The notes beneath the pieces are model-generated. The model was given only the letters and a program-made list of their open reading frames with translations. It ran no database searches and was not told the origin of the DNA. From a bacterium UBP15_UBA6099 (GTDB taxonomy: Bacteria; UBP15; UBA6099), in contig DIWT01000041.1 in assembly GCA_002435745.1 (NCBI GenBank), positions 1 through 40,554 on the forward strand: DNA of 40,554 nucleotides. Reading direction: 5' to 3'. Within the stretch, counting starts at the first letter, position 1; every line of letters starts with the position of its first letter. Positions 15,728-24,000 of this stretch are shown piece after piece. The position numbers were made by a program, and so were the translations under genes.

Positions 15728-16663
15728 TCATTTACAAAACCCCGCGCGGCGCAGTTCGCGCAAGGCCAGCCCGTGCCTGATGTCGGTCTCCGAGACGCGC
15801 ATCGCCCTGATGCCGAGAACTTGCATAGCGGAGCAGACAAGTTCCGCGCCCGCGTGAATGACGTCCGCGCGCATCGGCTCCATCCCCGGAACCGCCCTCC
15901 TGCCCGCCACATCAAGCGAGAATAACCTGTCCGTCTGGAGTCGCGCGCCCTCTGCGGTCAGGACATGGCCGTGAACTTTCGCCGCGTCATATTTTTCCAG
16001 TCCGAGGTCCATCATCGCAAGAGTGGTGACGCATCCGGCGACGCCCGCGCAGACCGCGTCAGGTTCGCTTATCGGCAATACTCTTGCCTCTATTTCCGCC
16101 TTGACGCGCCTTTGTATCGATTCTCGTTCCAGCGGCGTCGCCGGGTCGGACGCGATGTGCCGCTCTTTCAGAGAGACCGCGCCGATGTCGAGGCTGACCC
16201 CCGCCGAGCGGTCGCATCCCGCCCCGAAGGTGAACTCCGTGCTTCCCCCGCCGACGTCTATCACAAGCAGCCGCGAGGGAGGAACGTCAAAGCCCGCCGC
16301 AACGCCGGCGAATGAAAGCGCGCCCTCATCCTCGCCCGATATCGCGTCGACGGCGATTCCGGCGTCGAGCGCGCGGCGGATGAACTCCGCGGAGTTTGCA
16401 GCCGTCCGCAGAGCGGCTGTTCCTACCGCCGCCACGATGTCCGCGCGCGCGGCGTCGCATTCTCCTCTGAAAACAGTCAGCGCGTCCAGCGTTCGAGCCA
16501 TCGCGCTCTCGGAGAGTATGCCCGAAGCCGACAACCCTTCGCCCAGCCGGGTGATGAAGTTGACTTCCGCGAACGGAGCGGGCAGAGGCCCGGCGGGGGA
16601 GGTCGCTTCAAAAAGCGCCAGCCGGGAGGTGTGCGTTCCGATGTCGATGACGCCTATTCTCAT
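15728..16663 (-). CDS. Ppx/GppA family phosphatase
   Basis: This is an exopolyphosphatase/guanosine pentaphosphatase-type member of the sugar kinase-actin-Hsp70 fold. Seen motifs: the first phosphate loop MRIGVIDIGTHTSRLALFEA, the region AVGTAALRTAANSAEFIRRA, the second nucleotide motif LLVIDVGGGSTEFTFG, and the C-terminal glycine/alanine segment MRADVIHAGAELVCSAM. At 311 residues it is the short bacterial form without the extra C-terminal HD domain. The preferred substrate (polyphosphate or pppGpp) cannot be told from sequence. ATG 16663 matches the family N-terminus; the open frame extends to 16798 into the divergent SRP RNA leader, which argues against the longer start. The ribosome-binding site is weak. 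Confidence 0.92.
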   Translation of the reverse strand: MRIGVIDIGTHTSRLALFEATSPAGPLPAPFAEVNFITRLGEGLSASGILSESAMARTLDALTVFRGECDAARADIVAAVGTAALRTAANSAEFIRRALDAGIAVDAISGEDEGALSFAGVAAGFDVPPSRLLVIDVGGGSTEFTFGAGCDRSAGVSLDIGAVSLKERHIASDPATPLERESIQRRVKAEIEARVLPISEPDAVCAGVAGCVTTLAMMDLGLEKYDAAKVHGHVLTAEGARLQTDRLFSLDVAGRRAVPGMEPMRADVIHAGAELVCSAMQVLGIRAMRVSETDIRHGLALRELRRAGFCK

Positions 16664-16703
16664 TCTTTTTGTTCCAGCCGTCCCAGATAAGGTTGAGATA
16701 GTG

Positions 16704-16732
16704 TTGAACGCGGGCGGCGCGTATAATATAAT
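16704..16732 (+). promoter_or_regulatory. Predicted promoter of the SRP RNA gene
   Basis: TTGAAC (16704-16709) and TATAAT (16727-16732) are separated by 17 bases. A second TATAAT starts at 16722 in the same tract. About 90 bases of purine-rich leader follow before the folded RNA begins, so a longer precursor is implied. The same A/T-rich block probably also serves the divergent phosphatase gene. Confidence 0.6.
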
Positions 16733-16739
16733 TGATTGC

Positions 16740-16826
16740 CCGGCAAAAAGAAAAGCGGAGCGAGGAAGCGGAGCCGCGTGGAAAAGCGGCGCAGACAAAG
16801 CCGATAAGAGGCGGAGAAGAGGAACG
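16740..16826 (+). other. Purine-rich leader between SRP RNA promoter and folded RNA
   Basis: This stretch consists mostly of A and G (AAAAAGAAAAGCGGAGCGAG) and lies between the predicted promoter and the first paired base of the SRP RNA. No ORF or stable fold was recognised. It is probably a 5' precursor segment removed by processing. Confidence 0.4.
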
Positions 16827-17100
16827 GACCGTGCTAGACGGGGTGTTAGCGGTACCCTGTAGCCCGCAACCCGCTATAGCGGGGTTGAATTCCGGGTCGA
16901 GGCGCTGTTCCGTCCGGTCCGCCCTCGATAAGTGGCGTTGAGGACCGGGTCCCGCGCAAGGGGCGACTGTGAACCCCGTCAGGACCGGAAGGTAGCAGCG
17001 GTAAGCGGACACGCTTCTGTGCCGCGGACAAACTTGGTCTGAGTCAACTGTCGAGGATAGCGCGGGTGGGAAGTTGTCGGAATCCGGTGCACGGTCTCTT
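16827..17100 (+). ncRNA. ffs: Signal recognition particle RNA, large bacterial type
   Basis: This is the RNA scaffold of the signal recognition particle, which targets nascent membrane and exported proteins. The domain IV tip GTCAGGACCGGAAGGTAGCA (from 16978) carries the GGAA-type loop and Ffh-binding internal loop. Upstream, long stretches match the B. subtilis scRNA Alu-domain pattern (CGTGCTAGACGGGGTGTTAG; CCTCGATAAGTGGCGTTGAG; CCTGTAGCCCGCAACCCGCT). The termini pair exactly: GACCGTGC (16827-16834) with GCACGGTC (17089-17096). The pyrimidine-rich tail TCTCTTTCTCTTCT may end transcription. The length, about 270 nt, is the large form, not the 4.5S form of proteobacteria. The 3' end lies 40-50 bases before dnaX, so read-through into dnaX is possible. 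Confidence 0.97.
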
Positions 17101-17139
17101 TCTCTTCTCGGCCTTCCGTTCTAAAAAGTCAGGAGCGAC

Positions 17140-18945
17140 ATGGGGTACATATCACTCTACCGCAAGTACAGGTCGCAAACGTTCGACGACCTCGTCGGGC
17201 AGGAACACATCACAACCACGCTTAAGAACGCGATCGAGCGCAACCGGCTGGCGCACGCCTACCTTTTCAGCGGGCCGCGCGGAACCGGAAAAACCAGCGC
17301 CGCCCGCATACTCGCCAAATCCCTCAACTGCGAAAAAGGCCCTTCGGCCACTCCTTGCAACGCTTGCGACGTCTGCCTCGCGGTCGCCAAAGACAGCCTC
17401 TTCGATGTCATCGAGATAGACGCCGCCTCCAACAGGGGCATCGACGATATCCGCGACCTGCGGGAAAAAGTGCGCATACCTCCCATTCAGGCCCGCTTCA
17501 AAGTCTATATCATCGACGAAGTTCACATGCTCACAAAAGAGGCGTTCAACGCCCTCCTTAAAACCCTCGAAGAGCCTCCCGCCCACGTCATGTTCGTCAT
17601 GGCCACCACCGAGCCTCAGAAGCTTCCGGCCACAATCCTTTCGCGCTGCCAGCGCTTCGAGTTCAGGCGGCTCACCGATATCGAGATTATGGACCACATA
17701 CGCTCAATCGCGAAAAAGGAAAACTGCGGCATCGACGACGGCGCGTTGCGCGTTGTGGTCAAGACCGCCGACGGCTCGATGCGCGACGCCATCAGCATCC
17801 TCGACCAACTGGTTTCGTTCAGCGAAGGCTCCATTTCTCTCGACGACGTTTCCAAAGTGTTCGGCATGCCGGAGAGGCAGGAGATAGCGGGTTTCATAAA
17901 CGCCATCTTCGAGGGCGACGTGTCCGCCGCTTTCGACGTGTTCGGCAAGTTCTTTGACGCGGGGAAGAGCTTCAACCTTTTCATCCGCCTCATAATGGAG
18001 CACATGCGGGACATCTATCTTGTCAAACAGAGAATCAAGCCGCTGTCGGACGCTCTGTCGGACGAGGATCTGAAGACGTTGGGCAGGCACGCCAAGACGG
18101 TTTCGCGGGAAACAATCGTCGAGCTGCTGACGGAGATATCGCGCGTCGAGGACAGGATAAGGTGGGAAACGTATCCGAGGATAGTGCTTGAGATACTGTT
18201 GGTGAAGATGTCGAACATGATAGGCGGCCCGAAGCTTCTCGAAGACGCGCCGTCCGCGTCCGCTCCCGCAAGAGCGGCGACGAAACCGGCCCCCGAACCG
18301 GCGGAGGAGTCTCTTGAGAAAGAGGCTTCGAGTGTGTCTGAAAAGCAACCTCCCCCTGCGGAACCGCGCCCTGCCCCGCACGCCGAGGCGAAAGCGTCTC
18401 CGCCTTCTCGCCCTTCGGCTCAGGCTAAAACAGAGCTAAGGTCGGATGTGCAGCCGCCCCCCATGCCTCAGACGGACGATCCGGCCCTGAAATCGCTTCA
18501 AGCCGCGTGGCCCGCCGTGCTTAAGTCGGTTCGGGAAACTTACATGCCGGTGTATTTCATGCTCGCCAAAGGCGCGCCGCGCAATATCGACGGCGGCGTC
18601 CTGAGCGTGCGCTTCGGCGCGGAGAACGCGTTAAGCGCCGAAATGTTGTCTGAGAAAAAAAATATCGACATAATCGAGGCGGCGATAAAGAAAGCCGGCG
18701 GCGCGGCATACAGCGTGAAAATTGAGGCGGACGATTCCGCCAAGCCGTCAGCGACCGCAAAAAAAGAGGCGACCGCGCCGCAGAAGGCTGCCGCGCCGCG
18801 CGCGCAGGCTCCCGATGCCAAGCCGGCGGACCCCCCCGCCCCCGCCGACCCTGACGACTTCCTTACGACGCAACCCGCCAAGTCGAGGGAACTTTCTCTC
18901 TTTGACACTTTTGAAGAGGTTTTTCCCGAAGGCCGGGAAATATAA
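17140..18945 (+). CDS. dnaX: DNA polymerase III subunits gamma/tau (clamp-loader ATPase)
   Basis: DnaX is the motor of the clamp loader that places the beta sliding clamp on DNA. The 601-residue protein has an AAA+ core with Walker A GPRGTGKT (residues 45-52), a four-cysteine zinc module (Cys64, 73, 76, 79), Walker B VYIIDEVHML, and sensor 1 TTEPQKLPATILSRCQRF. It continues with the collar domain to about residue 365, a Pro/Ala/Glu-rich linker (about 370-445), a folded C-terminal region (LQAAWPAVLKSVRETYM to about 540) and a second low-complexity tail. An eight-A run at 18655-18662 (codons 506-508) is a possible slippage site. GGAGCGAC precedes the ATG. YbaB starts 16 bases after the stop. 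Confidence 0.96.
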   Translation: MGYISLYRKYRSQTFDDLVGQEHITTTLKNAIERNRLAHAYLFSGPRGTGKTSAARILAKSLNCEKGPSATPCNACDVCLAVAKDSLFDVIEIDAASNRGIDDIRDLREKVRIPPIQARFKVYIIDEVHMLTKEAFNALLKTLEEPPAHVMFVMATTEPQKLPATILSRCQRFEFRRLTDIEIMDHIRSIAKKENCGIDDGALRVVVKTADGSMRDAISILDQLVSFSEGSISLDDVSKVFGMPERQEIAGFINAIFEGDVSAAFDVFGKFFDAGKSFNLFIRLIMEHMRDIYLVKQRIKPLSDALSDEDLKTLGRHAKTVSRETIVELLTEISRVEDRIRWETYPRIVLEILLVKMSNMIGGPKLLEDAPSASAPARAATKPAPEPAEESLEKEASSVSEKQPPPAEPRPAPHAEAKASPPSRPSAQAKTELRSDVQPPPMPQTDDPALKSLQAAWPAVLKSVRETYMPVYFMLAKGAPRNIDGGVLSVRFGAENALSAEMLSEKKNIDIIEAAIKKAGGAAYSVKIEADDSAKPSATAKKEATAPQKAAAPRAQAPDAKPADPPAPADPDDFLTTQPAKSRELSLFDTFEEVFPEGREI

Positions 18946-18961
18946 CTACTGGAGAAAACGC

Positions 18962-19291
18962 ATGTCGTTCGATATGGGAAATATTGGAGGACTCCTGAAA
19001 AAGATGCAGGAGGATATGGCGCGAATACAGGCCGAACTGGACGAGGCCCGCATCACAGGCAGCGCCCCCGGCGGCAAAGTAACCTGCAAGGTGAACGGAA
19101 CGAGGGACATCCTCGAGGTGAAGATAGACCCGTCGGCGGTCGACCCCTCGGACGTGGAGATGCTAGAAGACCTCGTGCTGTTCGCGGTCAGAGACGCCAT
19201 GAAAAAAGCGGAGGAGTTCTCGCAGTCGAAGATGGGAGCGATGGCGAACATGCTGCCGAAGATCCCCGGACTGCAATTTCCGCCGATGTGA
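18962..19291 (+). CDS. ybaB: YbaB/EbfC nucleoid-associated protein
   Basis: This 109-residue DNA-binding protein is almost always encoded between dnaX and recR, as here. The family pattern is clear: GGLLKKMQEDMARIQAELDE coiled start, then TGSAPGGKVTCKVNGTRDIL, KIDPSAVDPSDVEMLEDLV and the final helix with KMGAMANMLPKIPG. Members form dimers shaped like tweezers that bind DNA and influence nucleoid structure. ATG 18962 follows a GGAG site; the in-frame ATG at 18974 is possible but would clip the N-terminus. It is 16 bases from dnaX and 22 from recR, consistent with one operon. Confidence 0.95.
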   Translation: MSFDMGNIGGLLKKMQEDMARIQAELDEARITGSAPGGKVTCKVNGTRDILEVKIDPSAVDPSDVEMLEDLVLFAVRDAMKKAEEFSQSKMGAMANMLPKIPGLQFPPM

Positions 19292-19313
19292 CGTCCGAAC
19301 GGCGCTCTTACGG

Positions 19314-19931
19314 ATGAAAAGACCCCTTTCGTTGCAAAAGCTCATAGACGCGCTCCGCAAACTGCCCGGAGTCGGGCCGAGGTCGGCGCGGCGCATGGCG
19401 GAAGCGGTGCTCGCAATGGACTACGAGGAGGCGCGAGAGATAGGCCGCGCCATCGTAAGGGCGAAGAAAGCCATCCGCCCGTGCTCCGTCTGCGGCATAG
19501 ACACCGAGCAGGACCCTTGCGAAATTTGCTCGGACGAAACTCGCGACCGCTCTTTCGTCTGCGTGGTGGAGAGCGCCGAAGACGTCATAGCTTTCGAAAG
19601 CTCAGGCAGCCACGAGGGCGTTTACCACGTGCTCGGCGGCACGATAAACTACACGCGCGGATCAGGGCCTGAAAAACTGAATCTCGCCTCGCTGTTCAGC
19701 CGGGCAGGCGCAGGCGGCATAAAGGAGGTTCTAATCGCCACCAACCCCACTCTCGAAGGGGAATCCACGGCGGCGTACATCGTGAAAAGGCTGAAGAACA
19801 CCGGCATAAAGCTGACGAGGCCCGCGCGCGGCCTCCCCAGAGGGGCCGACATCGATTTCCTCGACAGCGAAACAATTTCCATCGCTCATAAAGAGCGTCA
19901 GGAGGCTTTTTTTCTTAACGACGAACAATGA
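19314..19931 (+). CDS. recR: Recombination mediator RecR
   Basis: RecR acts with RecO (and RecF) to load RecA onto SSB-coated single-stranded DNA at gaps. The 205-residue protein has the helix-hairpin-helix segment (LRKLPGVGPRSARRMAEAV), the four-cysteine zinc finger (Cys57, 60, 69, 72: CSVCG...CEIC), a Toprim domain (CVVESAEDVIAFE to LIATNPTLEGESTAAYI) and the C-terminal RGLPRGADIDFLDSETISIA walker-like segment. The length is typical. It is the third gene of the dnaX-ybaB-recR cluster. The ribosome-binding site before the ATG is weak, so coupling to ybaB translation is likely. Confidence 0.97.
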   Translation: MKRPLSLQKLIDALRKLPGVGPRSARRMAEAVLAMDYEEAREIGRAIVRAKKAIRPCSVCGIDTEQDPCEICSDETRDRSFVCVVESAEDVIAFESSGSHEGVYHVLGGTINYTRGSGPEKLNLASLFSRAGAGGIKEVLIATNPTLEGESTAAYIVKRLKNTGIKLTRPARGLPRGADIDFLDSETISIAHKERQEAFFLNDEQ

Positions 19932-19989
19932 ATATCACAACCGCAATCTCGCTTAAAAACTACATTGAACTCACCGGAGGCGCTATTAA

Positions 19990-20487
19990 ATGTCGCTGAA
20001 AGCTCAAAGAGTGGGCATCTTCGTGGATGTCCAGAACCTGTTTTATTCCGCGAAATATCAACATCACGCGAAAGTCGACTTCACAAAACTTCTCAACATC
20101 TGCCTGAACGACAGACAGCTCATCCGGGCTATCGCATACATCGTGCAGACGCCCGACATCGACCAATCGGGGTTTATCAACATCCTCACGGGCATCGGCT
20201 ACGAAATCAAATCCAAGGACCTGCGAGTCAGGCCGGACGGCACGGCGAAGGGCGACTGGGACATGGGGATCGCTATCGACACCATAGCTATGGCCGAACG
20301 GCTGGACGCTGTGGTTCTCGTGTCCGGCGACGGGGATTTCTGCGACCTGATACACATGTTGAAAGCCAAGGGCGTGGTCACTGAGGTGGTGTCGTTCCCG
20401 AACAACACCGCCGAGGACTTGAAGATCGCGGCCACGTTCTACATACCGCTGGACAAATCGGTGCTCTACTCCGGCTCGAAACTCTGA
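19990..20487 (+). CDS. NYN-domain (LabA/DUF88-type) putative RNase
   Basis: The 165-residue protein is a stand-alone NYN/PIN-like nuclease domain. The acidic residues that would bind metal are present: Asp13 in VGIFVDVQNLFYS, Asp89/Asp91 in KGDWDMGIAIDTI, and Asp114/Asp116 in VVLVSGDGDFCDLI. This pattern is typical of LabA-like proteins, believed to be RNases or RNA-binding proteins although few are characterised. The start is supported by CGGAGGCG ten bases upstream. It lies 58 bases after recR on the same strand, so it may be the last gene of that operon. No added RNA-binding domain is visible. Confidence 0.9.
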   Translation: MSLKAQRVGIFVDVQNLFYSAKYQHHAKVDFTKLLNICLNDRQLIRAIAYIVQTPDIDQSGFINILTGIGYEIKSKDLRVRPDGTAKGDWDMGIAIDTIAMAERLDAVVLVSGDGDFCDLIHMLKAKGVVTEVVSFPNNTAEDLKIAATFYIPLDKSVLYSGSKL

Positions 20488-20519
20488 TTCAAGCTCCGCC
20501 GGACGTTTTAAAATCCCTC

Positions 20520-20547
20520 TTTACCCTGAGCGGGCGTCCGCTATAAT
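20520..20547 (+). promoter_or_regulatory. Predicted promoter of the YkgJ-type gene
   Basis: TTTACC (20520-20525) and a perfect TATAAT (20542-20547) are separated by 16 bases. About 57 bases of leader would precede the ATG at 20611, with an AGGAGAGG site at 20593-20600. Confidence 0.6.
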
Positions 20548-20610
20548 GTCTTTGGTTTTTTCGCGATTCTCAACAGCGAGGCGCGAACAATCAGGAGAGG
20601 CATAACGATC

Positions 20611-20997
20611 ATGAAGAAGTGTGTTCCGGACAAATGCAACGCGAGCTGCTGCAGATACGCCGCGATAGTAATCGACGCCCCGAATTCGAAATCGGATTTC
20701 GAGGACATCCGCTGGCTGGTTTCGCATCACAACGTGGCGGTCTATAAAGACTTAGAGGACGACTGGGTGCTCGAATTCGAGTCTCCCTGCAAATTCCTCA
20801 AAGACAACCGTTGCGCGGATTACGAAAACAGGCCATACATCTGCCGTGAATACGAAGCCGACACCTGCACGCAGAACCGGAGAGGCAAAGACTCCAAGAT
20901 TCTTTTCGAGGAGCCTGCGCAGGTGGAAGCCTTCGTGGCTAAACGGTGGCAGAAGAAAAAGACCGCCGCGAAACGGCCTGCCGCGAAAAAAAGCTGA
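20611..20997 (+). CDS. YkgJ-type cysteine-cluster protein (UPF0153-like)
   Basis: The 128-residue protein carries the YkgJ family metal-site pattern: Cys4, Cys9, Cys13 and Cys14 (CVPDKCNASCC), then Cys60, Cys68 (CKFLKDNRCADY) and Cys78 in NRPYICREY, plus Cys86. Such proteins are thought to chelate zinc or iron, and their biological function is poorly known. The C-terminus is a lysine/alanine-rich basic tail (KRWQKKKTAAKRPAAKK) that could bind nucleic acid. It has its own promoter and is convergent with the giant gene downstream. Confidence 0.88.
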   Translation: MKKCVPDKCNASCCRYAAIVIDAPNSKSDFEDIRWLVSHHNVAVYKDLEDDWVLEFESPCKFLKDNRCADYENRPYICREYEADTCTQNRRGKDSKILFEEPAQVEAFVAKRWQKKKTAAKRPAAKKS

Positions 20998-21091
20998 CCG
21001 CCCGCCGCAGATATCGGTTATAAACTCGAATCCGTCATTATACCGCCCGAAAACGAGCGACATTGAACAGGCGCGCGCGCTCCGCGCTTTA
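20998..21091. other. Convergent intergenic spacer with GC-rich hairpin
   Basis: This is the gap between the stops of the YkgJ-type gene and the giant gene. A GCGCG/CGCGC hairpin at about 21071-21087 followed by TTT is the only terminator-like structure, and it could act weakly from either side. Confidence 0.35.
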
Positions 21092-24000
21092 TCAGGGCGG
21101 CGGGGCGTATCCTGTGAACCGCTGGTTCAGGTAATCCGTGACCCACACCAGTCCGGTGGCGGACGATATCGTCACGTCGTACGGAGTTCTAAGCTGTCCC
21201 GGCCCCGCGCCATTCGAGCCGATAGTGTTTATCAATTGGTTGGACGGACTGAATATCTGAATTCTGTCGTTTCCGCTGTCTGCCACATATATGTTGCCTG
21301 AACTGTCAACGGCCAGTCCGGCGGGAGTGTCAAGCTGTCCGAACCCGCTGCCCGCGCCGTATCCGATGTTGTTAGCCGGCTGCGGCGTTCCGACTGTCGT
21401 GTAGGCCATCACAACGTGATTCACTTTGTCGGAGACATAGACCAGCCCGTTAGACGGGTTGTAAATCACTCCGTTGGAATCCGGGACGGTCGCCGCCGCC
21501 CCCGTGTCCTCGGTCATAGAGTTGGGATCAAAAACTGAGAGCTTCTTGTAATACGTCGCCACGAGCATCGAGCCTGAGGGCAGCATGGCCATCTTCCACG
21601 GACCTACGACGCTTCCCTTCGAAACGAAAGTTCCAGTCGCCGCGTCGAATTTCTGTATCCTCGCTATCGAGTCGCTCACATATACGAACCCGGCTTGGTA
21701 CAGGACGGCGTTGGGTTTTTTGAAGTTGCCGTCCTCGCTGCCGTATTCTCCCCAAGTCTCGTAGAAGTTGCAGTCCTCGTCGAATACGGACACGCGGTTG
21801 TTGTGATTGTCAGCGATGTACACGTAGTTGAAGCCGCTCGGGGATGGAGCGCCAATTGACACTCCTGTGGGCCTGTTCACGTAGCCGGGAGTGTCCGGGG
21901 CGATGTAGATGTCGCCGGGCAACTGGGCGCATGTCTTTCCGGGGCTGTACGCCGGGGGCTGAGCCACCGCGCACATCTCGTTGGAATACACGCTCTCGCC
22001 GCCGTCGGAATCCACCGCAGTCGCCACATAGCAATAAGTGTCATACCATGTGAACGGGCCGTTGTGGACGAACTGGTATGTCGCGCCGGGGACTGTGGAA
22101 ACGACCGACCCCGCCGCCGCGTACGGGCCTCCGGGCGTCGCCGACACATACACCGAATGCTGGGCTAGATTCGTTAGAGGAAGCCCCGCGTTGTTGAGCG
22201 TCGGGGCGACAAGCGTGACGGTTATCGCGCCGTTCGCGCCGTCTGCGTCTGTTATAGCAGGCGAGTCCGGGAAAAGAAGGCCTGTCACTTGAAACTGGAC
22301 GTTTGTCTGGCTTGCCGTAGCGTCGCTGAAATCGGTCGCCGTCGCGGTGAAATCATAAGTCAATTGAGCGACGGACTGAACAGTCAGCGCGGAAGACTCA
22401 TAAACATCCGTCGCGCCAACCCGCGTCAATGTCAGAGGAGCCGCTCCGAATACTCCGTCGGGATCGGGAGCCGAGACGGATTTGACGTCCGCGTGTCCGT
22501 TCGGGTCCGTCACCGCGCAGGACAGCCTAACCGGAGTGAAACCGGGAGCTCCGTTCGGCGGCGCGAACGCGCAGGCGGAGACAGAAGGCGCGACGTTCGT
22601 CGCTGTGAACAATGCCGCCGACGAGCCTGTCATTCCGCCGGTGTCCGTCGCTGTTACGGTGAAGTTATACGCTGCAGGCAACACGCCCTGAACAGTCAGC
22701 GCCGTCTTTTCGTATTTGCCGGTGACGCCGTTGTAAGCTAGAGCAATCGTCGCTCCCGCCGCGCCGAACACTCCGCTTGTGTCGGTTGTGGTAACTGTCG
22801 AGATCGTCGCAAGCCCGTTAGGGTCGGCAACCGTGCATGAGAGAACGACACCCGCCGTCGCCGGAGGCCCGCTCGCGGGAGCGAACGCGCATCCTGACAC
22901 TGTCGGAGCCGCATTCGTCACCGTGAATGTCGCCGCAGACGAGCCGGTCAGTCCGCCGGTGTCCGTCGCTGTCACGGTGAAGTTATACGCCGCAGCCGCG
23001 ATGCTCTGAACTGTTAAAGCGGTCTTTTCGTATTTGCCCGTCACTCCGTTATACGCTAGAGCTATCGTCGCGCCTGCCGCTCCGAACACTCCGCTCGTGT
23101 CGGTGGTAGTCACAGAAGCGACTGTCGCAAGCCCGTTGGCGTCGGCAACCGTGCAGGAAAGAACCACGCCCGCCGTCGCCGGAGGCCCGCTCGCGGGAGC
23201 AAACGCGCAACCTGCGACAGTTGGCGCGGCATTTGTCACTGTGAATGTCGCGGTGTCGGTGTCGCTCAAAGCCGCGGCGTCCGTCGCGGTGACAGTGAAA
23301 TTATATGCCGCAGCCGAAATGCCTTGAACCGTGAGCGCCGTCTTTTCGTATTTGCCGGTGAAGCCGTTATATGTGAGAGCTATTGTCGCGCCCGCCGCTC
23401 CAAAGACTCCGCTCGTGTCCGTCGTCGTCACCGTGGATATATCGCCAAGTCCGTTGGCGTCCGCCACTGTGCAGGAAAGAACCACGCCCGCCGTCGCCGG
23501 TGGTCCGTTCGCCGGAGCAAACGCGCAACCTGAAACCGTCGGAGCCACATTCGTCACCGTGAATGTCGCGGTGGACGAGCCTGTCGCCGCGCTCGCGTCC
23601 GTCGCGGTTATCGTAAAATTATAAGCCGAAGGCGAAACGCCCTGAACTGTGAGCGCCGTCTTTTCATATTTCCCCGTTACGCCGTTGTATGTCAGCGCAA
23701 TTGTGGCTCCCGCCGCGCCGAATACTCCGCTCGTGTCCGTCGTCGTCACTGTGGATATGTCGCCAAGCCCATTCGGGTCGGATACCGTACAGGAGAGAAC
23801 GACTCCCGCTGTTGCAGGAGGCCCGCTCGCGGGAGCGAACGCGCACCCTGCCACTGTGGGCGGCGAACTCGTGACTTCAAACGCCACTCCTGCCTGAGAG
23901 CCTGTGGCCGCGGATGCGTCCGTCGCCGTGACTGTGAACGAATATGTGCCTATTGCGACGCTCTGAACTGTTAGCGCCGTCTTTTCGTATTTGCCCGTTA

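Noticed and set aside
16732..16941. Open frames in the SRP RNA leader and 5' domain
   Set aside because: The region matches large SRP RNA over its length and the frames have no protein-like signals.
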